From NCBI RefSeq assembly GCF_012932495.1, contig NZ_JABCNG010000004.1, forward strand, positions 422,236 through 486,235: a DNA stretch of 64,000 nucleotides. Direction: 5' to 3'. The notes under the pieces were generated by a model that worked only from the letters and a program-made list of their open reading frames with translations, was not told the origin of the DNA and ran no database searches. Of the stretch, positions 41,333 to 50,414 are shown in pieces (the first letter of the stretch is position 1; every line of letters begins with the position of its first letter). The position numbers were made by a program, and so were the translations under genes. Origin of the DNA: Novosphingobium sp. SG919 (lineage in GTDB: Bacteria > Pseudomonadota > Alphaproteobacteria > Sphingomonadales > Sphingomonadaceae).

Positions 41333-42436
41333 GTGCGCACGATCGCCTTCAACGGCAAATTCCGCGCGGGCAAGCACAACGGGGTCTGGCGCGTGTCGGA
41401 TCGCCTGATCCGCGAGGTAGACAGCCTGCTGGCCGATATGCCCATGGCGGCACGGCCCGATGTCCGGGTGATCGTGCCGGCCGGCTGCCCGGCGGCTGAA
41501 CCCTATCGCGTGATCCGGGTGGAGGAAGATGGCCAGGGTCCCAGCCAGAGTTGGGAACAGCGGCGGCTTCCGGCGCTGGCGCGGGGCAGCCTGCTCGTCA
41601 ACCTCGCCAACCTGGCGCCGGTGTTCCATCGCCCCAAAGTGACGATGCTGCACGATGCCCAGTTCTGCCGGCCGGACTGCTCCTATCCCTGGCGCCAGCG
41701 CATGGGCTATCGCCTGCTGGCCCCGCTGATGGCGCGGTCGAGCAAGCTGGTGCTCACCGTGTCGGACTATTCGCGCCATGATCTAGCCGGATATGGCGTG
41801 ATCGGCGGTGGACGCGTGGAAATCCTTCATAACGGCGCCGATCATATTCTGGAGATGGCCGCCGATGCCGGCGCCCTGGCGCGCCTGGGGCTGATCTCGG
41901 GCGAATACCTGCTGATGTTCGGCAGCGTGAAGGCCTACAAGAATAACAAGGTGGTATTCGATGCCCTGGCGCTCGCCGCGCAGGCGCATGCGGCGGGACT
42001 GGGCTGGCCGCCGCGCCGCCTGGTGATCGTGGGGCCAGGCCGCGCCGCGCTGGAAAATGCCGGGCTGGTGCCGCCGGTCGATGCGGTCTTTGCCGGCGGG
42101 TGCGATGATGCCGTGCTGCGCGCACTGTATGAAGGCGCGCAGGCGCTGTTGTTCCCCTCGCGCACCGAAGGGTTCGGACTGCCCCCGGTCGAAGCGATGC
42201 TTTGCCGATGCCCGGTTATCGCCGCGCCCTGTGGTGCCGTGCCCGAAGTGTGCGGGGCGGCCGCGCTCATGGCCGATCCGGATGATCCCACCGCCTGGCT
42301 TGAACAGATCGGTGCGCTGGAAGACCCTGCCACGCGGGCAACCATGGTGGCAGCCGGGCTGGCGCGGGCCGGCCGCTATACCTGGGTGGGGGCAGGGCGG
42401 AACCTGCTCAACCTTTTGATGGAATGCGCCGCGTGA
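41333..42436 (+). CDS. GT4-family glycosyltransferase
   Basis: 367 residues from a GTG start (MRTIAFNGKFRAGKHNGVWR). GT-B fold with TVSDYSRHDL, LLMFGSVKAYKNNKVVFDAL, and the donor-binding LLFPSRTEGFGLPPVEAM and PVIAAPCGAVPEV (the EX7E motif region). Retaining transferases of this family build polysaccharide repeat units. It overlaps the next gene by 13 bases, so the two are coupled. The earlier open frame is part of the preceding gene read in another frame. Confidence 0.9.
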   Translation: MRTIAFNGKFRAGKHNGVWRVSDRLIREVDSLLADMPMAARPDVRVIVPAGCPAAEPYRVIRVEEDGQGPSQSWEQRRLPALARGSLLVNLANLAPVFHRPKVTMLHDAQFCRPDCSYPWRQRMGYRLLAPLMARSSKLVLTVSDYSRHDLAGYGVIGGGRVEILHNGADHILEMAADAGALARLGLISGEYLLMFGSVKAYKNNKVVFDALALAAQAHAAGLGWPPRRLVIVGPGRAALENAGLVPPVDAVFAGGCDDAVLRALYEGAQALLFPSRTEGFGLPPVEAMLCRCPVIAAPCGAVPEVCGAAALMADPDDPTAWLEQIGALEDPATRATMVAAGLARAGRYTWVGAGRNLLNLLMECAA

Positions 42437-43932
42437 GCGGGGCCTTGGGCGGTTCGACACTGCCAGCGCCCGCACGCGCGTTGCTGGGGCGGATAGGTGG
42501 CTGGTGGCGCGGCGGCAGCTTTACCGCCGTGATCGCCATGGCTGCGCGGGCCAGCAGCCAGCTGGCGCTGCTGGGTGTCACCCTCGTTGCCACGCGCACG
42601 CTGGCGCCGGCCGATTTCGGGGTCTTCGCGATTGCGGCCGCGCTGCTCACCCTGTCGCGCACGATGCTTTACACCGGGCCCTTCGAATATGTGCTCAAGG
42701 CGCCGCAGGCCGATGGGCCGGCGGTGGCCAGCGCCGGGCTCGCTGCCAACCTGGCGGTAGCGCTGGGCTGGGTCGTGCTGCTGTGCGGCGCCGGGCTTGC
42801 CGCACCTTTCGTTTTTCGTGGGCCTGGCGTGGCGCTGCTGCTGTTCTGCCTGGCGCCGTCCAATCTTCTCGCCGCCCTCGCCGGCTGGGAAGAGGCGATG
42901 CTGCTGCGCGGACAATTGGTGCGCCGCTACTATGCCATCACTGTCGTGACCGAAATTGCGGCCGGCCTGGGGGCTGCACTCCTGCTGGTGCTGGGCTGGG
43001 GGCTGTGGGCGCTGGTGGCGCAAGTCTATGCGCGGCTGGTGATCTTCATCGTCGCCTATCGCGCCGTGCTGGTGCTGCCGCCGCTGCCGCGCCCATCTGT
43101 GCGCGAGACGCACAAGGTGCTGGCCTGGTCGTGGAGCCGCTATGGCTCCGTCATGGTTGGGTTCCTCGCCAATTACAGCGGCGATCTGCTGCTCGGCGCG
43201 GTGTTCTCACCGGCGGCATCGGGGCTCTATCGCGCCGGCAACCGCGTGGTTTCGGCCCTGGCCGACATGTTCGTGCAGCCCGCCGGCCTGCTCGTCACCA
43301 CCGGCCTTGCCGCAGAGCGAGCGCGGGGCGGCGCCGGCGATGGCGCCTGGCTGCGCCTGTCGGGCCTGTTCGGCGCGCTGTGCTGGCCGGCCCTGGCCGG
43401 ATTGGCCGTGGTGTCTGACGAGATTGCCCCCGTCATGCTCGGGCCTGCCTGGGCCGGTGCGGGGCCGATCATCGCGGTGTTCTGCGTGGCGCGTATGGCG
43501 GCGCTGCCGATTGCTGTCGCTTCGTCCGTGCTGGTGATCGAAGACCGGCAGAACCGCGTGCTGTGGATTCAATCCGCTGCTGCCATCGCCACGGCGGTGC
43601 TTACCTTGGCGCTTGCCAGCCAAGGTCCGATTGCGGCCGCCTTTGCCACCACCCTGGTCGCGCTGGGCTGGGCCGCGGCCCTTGCCGTGGCAGCCTGGCG
43701 CGCGCGCCGGGTTCATGGCGGGGCGCTGGGTGATCTGGCGCTGCTCGTCCTGTGGCCCACGCTGGCGACGCTGGGCCTGGCCTGGGGCGGCCGCCTGCTG
43801 GCGCTACACTGGCACTTGCCCCCGGGGCAAACGCTGGGCCTCGTCGTGCCCATGGGCCTGGCTGGCTGGGGGCTGTCGCTTCACGCCGTGCGCCGCGCCC
43901 TGCGCGCAGGGATCGCGGCGCTGGGGCGGTAA
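42424..43932 (+). CDS. Wzx-like polysaccharide flippase (MOP superfamily)
   Basis: 502 residues with about 12-14 hydrophobic helices. Landmarks: LVATRTLAPADFGVFAIAAA near the start, ANYSGDLLLGAVFSPAASGL and YRAGNRVVSALADMFVQPAG, typical of MATE/Wzx-type exporters. It would flip undecaprenyl-linked repeat units across the inner membrane. It overlaps the GT4 gene by 13 bases. With the sugar transferase, GT2 and GT4 it makes a small repeat-unit pathway, but a Wzy polymerase and export genes are not in the window. Confidence 0.9.
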   Translation: MRRVSGALGGSTLPAPARALLGRIGGWWRGGSFTAVIAMAARASSQLALLGVTLVATRTLAPADFGVFAIAAALLTLSRTMLYTGPFEYVLKAPQADGPAVASAGLAANLAVALGWVVLLCGAGLAAPFVFRGPGVALLLFCLAPSNLLAALAGWEEAMLLRGQLVRRYYAITVVTEIAAGLGAALLLVLGWGLWALVAQVYARLVIFIVAYRAVLVLPPLPRPSVRETHKVLAWSWSRYGSVMVGFLANYSGDLLLGAVFSPAASGLYRAGNRVVSALADMFVQPAGLLVTTGLAAERARGGAGDGAWLRLSGLFGALCWPALAGLAVVSDEIAPVMLGPAWAGAGPIIAVFCVARMAALPIAVASSVLVIEDRQNRVLWIQSAAAIATAVLTLALASQGPIAAAFATTLVALGWAAALAVAAWRARRVHGGALGDLALLVLWPTLATLGLAWGGRLLALHWHLPPGQTLGLVVPMGLAGWGLSLHAVRRALRAGIAALGR

Positions 43933-43962
43933 GGGGCGCAGCCATGCGGTGGCGTGTGGTGA

Positions 43963-44643
43963 TCAAGAAGTCTTGTCCGGCGCTTGCTCGACCACAAAGC
44001 GGGCCGTCATGCGCCTAACTGTCGGCACTGGTTGGCCGGCAAAGTTGACAATCGTGCCAAGTGTGGCGCTGCCTGCCAGCGTGGCGCAGGCAGCGCGCGC
44101 AAGAGGTGGCGACAGGATCTCTGTTGGCTTTGGCGCGGTGAGAACGGCGGCGGCACAGGGGCCCGGCTTGCCGTCGGCCGACACAGCCAGGTCGACCGCC
44201 ACTCTCGATCTGTTGGGCACCCCGGCAGGGAGTGCGGCCACTTGTATCTCAAGATCGACCTGGGCCGGCATCCCGGCATCGAGGCCGTCGCCGGTCGCCC
44301 AACGAACCCAGTTGCGATACGTGCCATAGGCGGCGTTGCCATCGGCATCGCGGGCGGGCGTAAATTTCCCCCGTTTGAGAAACAGGGAGCAGGTCCGTTT
44401 CCCGGCTGGGCTCTGTTCGACGAAACCGCGAGCGCGGACAACGCCAATCACGTGGCAGGTTTCCGGTTGGCCAATCGGCGATACCAGCACTTCGATATCG
44501 ACGATCGCGCTCTGCCCGGCGTCCACCATGCCCTGGGGATAATCGTCGGGGCTGATTACGGTGTCGGCATTCATCAGCGCCGGCGCGGCAAGCGCCCCGG
44601 CCATTGCAAGCAACATTGGCACGCCCATCCTCCCACGGCTCAA
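43963..44643 (-). CDS. Exported protein with duplicated TonB-like C-terminal fold, unknown
   Basis: 226 residues. Signal peptide of about 25 residues (PMLLAMAGALAAPALMNA), then two similar beta-strand modules: VDIEVLVSPIGQPETCHVIG and VAVDLAVSADGKPGPCAAAV, each with a conserved PxxC and followed by a Cys/Leu-rich helix. The repeated pattern resembles TonB C-terminal modules seen in sphingomonad periplasmic proteins. Four cysteines may form disulfides. It is the last gene of a leftward group (45359, 44700, 43963), 56 bases from its neighbour. Confidence 0.6.
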   Translation of the reverse strand: MSRGRMGVPMLLAMAGALAAPALMNADTVISPDDYPQGMVDAGQSAIVDIEVLVSPIGQPETCHVIGVVRARGFVEQSPAGKRTCSLFLKRGKFTPARDADGNAAYGTYRNWVRWATGDGLDAGMPAQVDLEIQVAALPAGVPNRSRVAVDLAVSADGKPGPCAAAVLTAPKPTEILSPPLARAACATLAGSATLGTIVNFAGQPVPTVRRMTARFVVEQAPDKTS

Positions 44644-44699
44644 AGCGCTGGATTAGGCATGCCGGTGCACCTTGCCAAGGCGAGACGTTTGCGGCGCGC

Positions 44700-45362
44700 C
44701 TATTCGGCGCCGAGCAAGCTCTTGCGCAGGCGCGCCTTGACGAGCCGGGCCTCCAGGATGCGCCCGATTACATAGAGCAGCGCAAACAGGCTGGCAAAGA
44801 CATAGGCCGAAGTGGGCGAATACTTGTCGCCCTTGCGATCGGGCTTCTTGCCGTCCTTTTCGGGGGCGGGCGCGCCAAGCGCCTTGTCGATGGGATTCAT
44901 CGGCCGGACGTCGTCCTTCTTGGCGTCCTTTTTCTTGTCCGTCTTGGCTTTTGCCGCCGCTTCGGCTGCCGGCTTTTGCCATTGGCCCACCGCGATGGTC
45001 AGCTGCGCAAAGGCCAGGAACAGCAGCGGCGCCAGGAAGCACAGCAACAGAGCACGGCTGACCAGGTGATAGCGGAGCACCGGGCCGGCGCTGTCCTGTT
45101 CCACTTGCAACAGGCCGTTTTCGAACACCGCCAGCTTGTCTTGCGACGCTGGATCGATCTTGGTGAAGCGCAAGGCTTCGCCGCCACGCTGCTGGCTGGT
45201 GCCCGGCTGGCGCAGCAGCGGCTCGAGCCTGGCGAAGGCTTCCTCGCTGGTTTGTCCGGGCGGCAGGTCAACGCTGCCGCGAATATGCCAGATCCAATCG
45301 ATGAAGCGCAGGTTCATGGCCGATCCATGGCGTGCCGAGGGCAGGGCGATGGCGTTGCTCAT
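44700..45362 (-). CDS. Bitopic membrane protein with basic linker, unknown function
   Basis: 220 residues. The soluble N-terminal half (about 20-95) includes RFIDWIWHIRGSVDLPPGQT and LRFTKIDPASQDKLAVFENG, followed by a membrane helix (about 102-125, LLLCFLAPLLFLAFAQLTIA). A Lys/Asp-rich linker (KAKTDKKKDAKKDD) and a second helix (AYVFASLFALLYVIGRILEA) complete it. No named family was recognised. It overlaps the fatty-acid hydroxylase gene by four bases (ATGA), so the proteins are probably made together and may act in the same membrane process. Confidence 0.6.
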   Translation of the reverse strand: MSNAIALPSARHGSAMNLRFIDWIWHIRGSVDLPPGQTSEEAFARLEPLLRQPGTSQQRGGEALRFTKIDPASQDKLAVFENGLLQVEQDSAGPVLRYHLVSRALLLCFLAPLLFLAFAQLTIAVGQWQKPAAEAAAKAKTDKKKDAKKDDVRPMNPIDKALGAPAPEKDGKKPDRKGDKYSPTSAYVFASLFALLYVIGRILEARLVKARLRKSLLGAE

Positions 45363-46354
45363 TCTGCCGGCACCGCGGTGGCTTCGTCCTGCCCTTGCCG
45401 GGCGAACTTGCCCTTGATGGCGCGCCAGCCCTCGGTGAAGGGAAAGGTCATCTGCTCGCGCAGGCCCATGCGGCGGCCGCCTTCCATGCCCAGCAGTTCG
45501 GCTTCACCATCGATGCAGGTGCCAAACATACGGTCAATGAAGATATAGGTGTTGGTGTAGTTGCTGCGCGTTGCTTCAAAGTCTTGCGAATGGTGCAGGC
45601 TGTGATGTTCGGTGGTGTGGAACAAGAAGCGCCACCAGCGCGGCGAATTGAACCGCACGTTGATATGCTGATAGCTGCCCACGGCCAGGCCGATCGCGCC
45701 GGCCAGCAGGAATGCGCGGGGCACGAAATCGAAGAACCCGCCGATGCCCAGGCCGATCAGGAACAGTTCGATCGGATTGCCCACGGCGCCCTTGTTGATG
45801 TTGAGCTGGGTAATGTAATGGTGCACCGAGTGCGGCAGCCACAGCGGATACCAGTTGTGCATGCCGCGATGCATCCAATACTGCCCGAAATCAAAGATGA
45901 ACGAGATTATGAAGGCCTGAAGCAGTATCGGCAGGCCGGTGAACCAATCAAAGCTTTTCCAGTGAAAGGAATCCTGGATGGCCCCAACCATCACATCGGA
46001 ACCGATAAAGCCATCGACAAGGCGCAGAACGGTGTAGCCCAGGCCGACATAGAACAGATCGGTGGTTACCTCTTTCCACGTCAGTTGCCAGCTTTCATGG
46101 CGCGGAAAGAAGAATTCCAGGCCCAGAAGAAACACCCGAAAACCGATGCCGATGCCGATCGCGGTCGATGCCTTGGCGATGGAATTTGGCGCATAATACC
46201 AGAACAGGATCAGCGCGAAGAGCACAGTGGGTTGAAACCACGAGAAAAACAGCCGCTTGACCGGGCCGCCTTCCACGCGCGGGATGTTTTCCCAGCCCAC
46301 CGTGACCGGTGCCTGGGTGCCAATCAACCGCTTGCCGACCCGAATGCCTTCCAT
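45359..46354 (-). CDS. Fatty acid hydroxylase / sterol desaturase superfamily protein
   Basis: 331 residues with several membrane helices and the diiron His clusters HRGMH, HSVHH and HHSLHH. These bind the diiron centre in the fatty acid hydroxylase superfamily. The sequences DFGQYWMHRGMHNWYPLW and FHTTEHHSLHHSQDF are diagnostic. Sphingomonads use such enzymes for sphingolipid or carotenoid hydroxylation; the substrate here is undetermined. First gene of the leftward three-gene group, with TAATAC repeats in its promoter region. Confidence 0.9.
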   Translation of the reverse strand: MEGIRVGKRLIGTQAPVTVGWENIPRVEGGPVKRLFFSWFQPTVLFALILFWYYAPNSIAKASTAIGIGIGFRVFLLGLEFFFPRHESWQLTWKEVTTDLFYVGLGYTVLRLVDGFIGSDVMVGAIQDSFHWKSFDWFTGLPILLQAFIISFIFDFGQYWMHRGMHNWYPLWLPHSVHHYITQLNINKGAVGNPIELFLIGLGIGGFFDFVPRAFLLAGAIGLAVGSYQHINVRFNSPRWWRFLFHTTEHHSLHHSQDFEATRSNYTNTYIFIDRMFGTCIDGEAELLGMEGGRRMGLREQMTFPFTEGWRAIKGKFARQGQDEATAVPAE

Positions 46355-46367
46355 CTGCCTGCCCTCG

Positions 46368-46417
46368 TAATACTTGGGTACCCGTGTCAGTAATACTAAC
46401 TGATCAGATGGTAATAC
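46368..46417 (-). promoter_or_regulatory. Repeated TAATAC motifs upstream of fatty acid hydroxylase gene
   Basis: TAATAC occurs at 46368-46373, 46391-46396 and 46412-46417, spaced 23 and 21 bases (about two helical turns). The middle copy lies in TCAGTAATACTAACTGA, with symmetric TCAGT/ACTGA ends. This looks like an array of regulator-binding sites next to the start of the leftward operon. The rest of the 391-base gap to 46745 has no gene and no clear structure. Confidence 0.4.
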
Positions 46418-46745
46418 GGATCGAATGCTTCGTCTATACCATATTGCATATGCTTATTGATGGATTTGCGTTGAAAATACGCCGGTTTGCGCATTTTTGG
46501 CCCGGCGCGATGGTGCAGTGCACCGTTTGCGGGGGCGATGGTTGGGCCAGGCACGCTGCCGTGGTCCCGATTCGCGCCAGGAAATTCTCTTGCCTTGCAC
46601 AACCAGAATCGTCCGAGCACAGGCCAGGCTGCGGCCGGCCGACGCTGCGCCAAGGCAGCTGTTCCGCATCACGCGCTGTTGTTGCCAGGCAATCGGGCGC
46701 TATTCTCCGTGCCATGGACATCGCATTGATGAGGCGCTGGATAGG

Positions 46746-47558
46746 GTGACATCCGATCGTGAGAAACTTTGTGCGGCGCCCGCCCTGCCGGCCGGACTGG
46801 CGCAAGCGCTGGAGGGCTATGCATGGGCGCGCGATCTGGTCGGTGAATCCGGCGGCGCGGTTTACCGGCTCCATGGCAAGCCGGGCGCGCCTGAACTCTA
46901 TCTCAAGCACGGCCTTGGCTCAGTTGCCGATGCCATCACCGACGAAATGGTCAGGCTCCGCTGGCTGGCCGGCTACGTGCCGGTGCCGCCGGTGCTGCAC
47001 TTTGCCAGCACCTCAAGCGAAGCGTGGCTGGTCACCGCAGCCTTGCCGGGCGAGACGGCCTTTCAGGCGCTCCAGGCAAGGCCGGCGGAACGGATGGCGA
47101 CCGTTGATGCGCTGGCCGCCTTTCTGCGACGGTTCCACGCGATCCCCGTCAGCGAATGCCCGTTCAACAGCGATCATGCCTTGCGGCTTGGCCTGGCGCG
47201 GAACCGGATCAATGAAGGACTGGTCGAAGAGGATGAATTCGACGCGGCGAGAGAAGGCTGGAGCGCGGAACAAGTCTGGCAGGCAATGCAGCAACTGCTA
47301 CCTCTCGCGCCCGATCCGGTCGTCACGCACGGGGACTTCTCGCTCGACAATCTGTTCATCACCGGGGGCGTGGTCACCGGCTGCATAGACACGGGGCGGG
47401 CCGGTATTGCCGACCGCTACCAGGACCTTGCGATCCTGTGGAACTGCCTGGGAGAGTTCGCGGGGGAATTGCAGGACAGGCTCATGGTCGCTTACGGTGA
47501 GCCGGATATCGATCAGGGCAAGCTGCAGTTTCACCTGATGCTGGATGAACTGTTCTGA
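46746..47558 (+). CDS. APH(3')-like aminoglycoside O-phosphotransferase
   Basis: 270 residues from a GTG start with GGATAGG just upstream. The kinase-like fold has VYRLHGKPGAPELYLKHG (ATP-binding Lys), the catalytic loop VVTHGDFSLDNLFI with Asp197 (HGDxxxxN) and GCIDTGRAGIADRYQDLAI with the metal-binding DxG. The C-terminal LDELF matches the family. APH(3') enzymes phosphorylate the 3'-hydroxyl of kanamycin or neomycin. No transposon or integron is adjacent and composition resembles the chromosome, so it may be an intrinsic gene. Activity against a drug is not shown by sequence. Confidence 0.85.
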   Translation: MTSDREKLCAAPALPAGLAQALEGYAWARDLVGESGGAVYRLHGKPGAPELYLKHGLGSVADAITDEMVRLRWLAGYVPVPPVLHFASTSSEAWLVTAALPGETAFQALQARPAERMATVDALAAFLRRFHAIPVSECPFNSDHALRLGLARNRINEGLVEEDEFDAAREGWSAEQVWQAMQQLLPLAPDPVVTHGDFSLDNLFITGGVVTGCIDTGRAGIADRYQDLAILWNCLGEFAGELQDRLMVAYGEPDIDQGKLQFHLMLDELF

Positions 47559-47729
47559 TTGAGGCGGCTTGGCCCGGTTCGATCGCACCACGCCAATGGG
47601 CAAAAGCAGCGCTCCGACATCGGGGGGCGCGCAGTGGCGGCCGCTCCTCTCCCATTAGTGGCCGCACCAAAGCCTTTGAAGAATAGGGGATCGGCAAGCC
47701 GCAGCGAGGATGTGGAGCGGGCTTGGCCC

Positions 47730-49607
47730 TTAGCTTTCGACCTGCTCGCTCCATTGCAGCCACTGCGCTTCCACGCGGGCAAGTTCGGCCTCCAAGTCAT
47801 CGCGCAGCTTGCCCAGCGCCCCCAGGTTCATCCCCGCCAGCGCCTTGGGCGCCTTGGCCGGATCGGCCAGGGTGGCATCGACTTCGGCGATGCGCGCCTG
47901 CAGCTTGGCCATGTCCTTTTCGGCCTTGCTGATCTGCTTGCCCAGTTCGCGGCGGGCCTGCCAGGCGGCCTGGGTGGCGGCCTTGTCGGCTTCGGCCTTG
48001 GGGCTGGCCGCCGTGGCCTTGGCCGGGGCATCGGCCTTCGGCTGGTTCCGGCCCAGGACGAAGTCGATATAGTCTTCCATGCTGCCGTCATAGGGCACGG
48101 CCGCGCCATCATCGACCAGCACCAGGCGGTCGGCGGTCATTTCCACCATGTGGCGATCGTGGCTGATCAGGATCACCGCGCCCTGATAGGCATTGAGCGC
48201 CTGGACCAGCGCCTCGCGCGCGTCGACGTCGAGGTGGTTGGTCGGTTCGTCGAGGATCAGCAGGTGTGGCGCATCGCGGGTGACCAGCGCCAGCGCCAGC
48301 CGCGCGCGCTCCCCGCCCGAAAGGCGCGAAACCTCGGTTGTCGCCTTGTCGCCGGAAAAACCGAAGCGGCCCAGTTGCGCGCGCACGGCGGCGGGCGTCT
48401 TGCCAGTCATCGCGCGGGTCATGTGCAGCAGCGGCGTGTCGCCGCCGGCCAGTTCCTCCACCTGATATTGCGTGAAATAGCCGATGGCGAGCTTGCCCGA
48501 CGTGGTCATGCCGCCTTCCATCGCAGGCAGTTGCCCGGCGAGCAAGCGCGCCAGCGTGGTCTTGCCGTTGCCGTTGCGGCCCAGGAGGGCGATGCGATCA
48601 TCCGGATCAATGCGCAGGTTCAACCGCTTGAGGATCGGCGTATCGGGCACATAGCCCACGGCCGCCATGTCCAGCGTGATCAGCGGCGGGCGCAACTCGC
48701 TGGGGCTGGGGAAATCGAACGTCAGGCTGGGATCTTCCAGCATGGCCATCACCGGCTGCATCCGCGCCAGCATCTTGGCGCGCGATTGCGCCTGTTTGGC
48801 GGTGGAGGCACGCGCACTGTTGCGGCGGACATAGTCCTGCAGCTTCGCCCGCTGGGCATCCTGCGAGGCCTTGGCCGCGGCGGCTTGTGCCGCGCGTTCG
48901 GCGCGCTGGCGCTCGAAACTGTCATAGCCGCCGGCATAAAGCGTGATCTTGCCGCCTTGCAGGTGGAGGATATTGTCGACCACGTTGTTGAGCAGGTCGC
49001 GCTCGTGGCTGATCACGATCAGCGTGCCGGGATAGCTACGCAGGAAATTTTCCAGCCACAGCGTCGCTTCCAGGTCGAGGTGGTTCGATGGTTCGTCGAG
49101 CAGCAGCAGGTCGGGCTGGGAAAACAGCAGCGAGGCGAGCGCCACGCGCATTTTCCACCCCCCCGAAAAGCTGTCGAGCGGCTCGGCCTGCATCGCTTCG
49201 GTAAAGCCCAGGCCGATCAGGATGCGCGCCGCGCGTGCCGGGGCGGTATAAGCATCGATCGCGATCAGTCGCTCGTGTACGTCGGCCAGCCGATCGGGAT
49301 CGGTGCAGGTCTCGGCTTCGTCCAGCAGGGCGGCGCGCTCGGTATCGGCGGCGAGCACGGTTTCGAACGGCGTGGCCGTACCGGTGGGCGCTTCCTGCGC
49401 GATATAGCCCAGGCGCGCGCGGCGGGGCATGTCCACGCTGCCTTCGTCGGGCTCGATCTGCCCGATCAGCACTTTCATCAGCGTGGACTTGCCCGCGCCA
49501 TTGCGGCCGATCAGCCCCACCCTTGCGCCCGTGGGCAAAGTGGCAGAGGCGCGATCGATGATGGTGCGGCCGCCAAGGCGCACGGTGATGCCGGAAATCG
49601 TGAGCAT
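47730..49607 (-). CDS. ABC-F family ATP-binding protein (Uup/YheS-like)
   Basis: 625 residues with two ABC cassettes: Walker A GLIGRNGAGKST and ALLGRNGNGKTT, signatures FSGGWKMR and LSGGERAR, Walker B LLLLDEPSNHLD and LLILDEPTNHLD. A charged linker lies between them (SFERQRAERAAQAAAAKASQ), and a C-terminal coiled coil (about 550-625) carries KQISKAEKDMAKLQARI. ABC-F proteins lack membrane parts and act on the ribosome or in DNA repair. The C-terminal coiled coil is like Uup. Which subfamily applies is not settled by eye. Confidence 0.92.
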   Translation of the reverse strand: MLTISGITVRLGGRTIIDRASATLPTGARVGLIGRNGAGKSTLMKVLIGQIEPDEGSVDMPRRARLGYIAQEAPTGTATPFETVLAADTERAALLDEAETCTDPDRLADVHERLIAIDAYTAPARAARILIGLGFTEAMQAEPLDSFSGGWKMRVALASLLFSQPDLLLLDEPSNHLDLEATLWLENFLRSYPGTLIVISHERDLLNNVVDNILHLQGGKITLYAGGYDSFERQRAERAAQAAAAKASQDAQRAKLQDYVRRNSARASTAKQAQSRAKMLARMQPVMAMLEDPSLTFDFPSPSELRPPLITLDMAAVGYVPDTPILKRLNLRIDPDDRIALLGRNGNGKTTLARLLAGQLPAMEGGMTTSGKLAIGYFTQYQVEELAGGDTPLLHMTRAMTGKTPAAVRAQLGRFGFSGDKATTEVSRLSGGERARLALALVTRDAPHLLILDEPTNHLDVDAREALVQALNAYQGAVILISHDRHMVEMTADRLVLVDDGAAVPYDGSMEDYIDFVLGRNQPKADAPAKATAASPKAEADKAATQAAWQARRELGKQISKAEKDMAKLQARIAEVDATLADPAKAPKALAGMNLGALGKLRDDLEAELARVEAQWLQWSEQVES

Positions 49608-49634
49608 GGCCGTGCGCCTAGCGGCCCCGCGCGT

Positions 49635-50414
49635 TTAGAACAAGCCGCGATAGGCGCCGCCGTCCAAGGTCAGGCATTGGCCCGAGATATAGCCCGCCTG
49701 CGCCGCGCACAGGAATGCGCAGGCATCGCCGAATTCGCCCGGTTGGCCGATGCGCCCGGCCGGGCCGCGTGCGCCGATGCGGGCATAGGCCTCGTCCAGG
49801 GTGATCCCATCCTCCTGCACATAGCGCTGCGCCAGGCCGGCCAGGCGATCGGTGTCGAACGGGCCGGGCAGCAGGTTGTTCACCGTCACGTTGTCGGCCA
49901 CGCAATCGAATTGCAGCACTTTGGCCATGGCCATCAACCCGGCGCGGGCTGAAACCGACAGGCCCATGTCGGCTTGCGGCATCAGCACCTGGGCCGAAGT
50001 GATGTTGACTATACGGCCGAACTTGCGCGTGCGCATGCCGCCCACCACGGCTTTGATCAGGGCCAGCGGGCTGAGCATGTTTGCCTGGAGCGCGGCGAGG
50101 AAATCGGCTTCTTCCAGCACGTCGAGCTTGCCGGGCCGGGGGCCGTGGTTGTTGTTGACCAGGATATCGGGATCGGGGCACGCGGCGAGCAGCGCGGCAC
50201 GGCCATCGGCGGTGTTGAGATCGCCCACCACCGGCGTGACCTGCGCCCCGGTTTCCGCGCGGATGCGCGCGGCCGCCGCGTCCAGGCGGCTGGCGTCGCG
50301 CCCGTTGATCCACACTTGCGCACCTTCGCGCGCCAAGGACGTGGCACAGGCCAGGCCCAGCCCCTTTGACGAGGCGCAGACCACTGCCTTGCGCCCGGTA
50401 ATGCCAAGATCCAT
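49635..50414 (-). CDS. Short-chain dehydrogenase/reductase, atypical catalytic site
   Basis: 259 residues from an ATG with AGGAAG upstream. The Rossmann start reads ASSKGLGLACATSLAREG (the TGxxxGxG motif replaced by ASSKGLG), then VNNNHGPRPG in place of NNAG, and ITSAQVLMPQADMGLSVSAR, where the catalytic YxxxK Tyr position lacks Tyr (LSVSARAGLMAMAK). C-terminal GGAYRGLF. A subfamily of SDRs with LSxxxRAGL in place of the Tyr motif is known, often with unclear activity. It lies next to the ABC-F gene on the same strand and is divergent from the TolC-like gene. Confidence 0.8.
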   Translation of the reverse strand: MDLGITGRKAVVCASSKGLGLACATSLAREGAQVWINGRDASRLDAAAARIRAETGAQVTPVVGDLNTADGRAALLAACPDPDILVNNNHGPRPGKLDVLEEADFLAALQANMLSPLALIKAVVGGMRTRKFGRIVNITSAQVLMPQADMGLSVSARAGLMAMAKVLQFDCVADNVTVNNLLPGPFDTDRLAGLAQRYVQEDGITLDEAYARIGARGPAGRIGQPGEFGDACAFLCAAQAGYISGQCLTLDGGAYRGLF

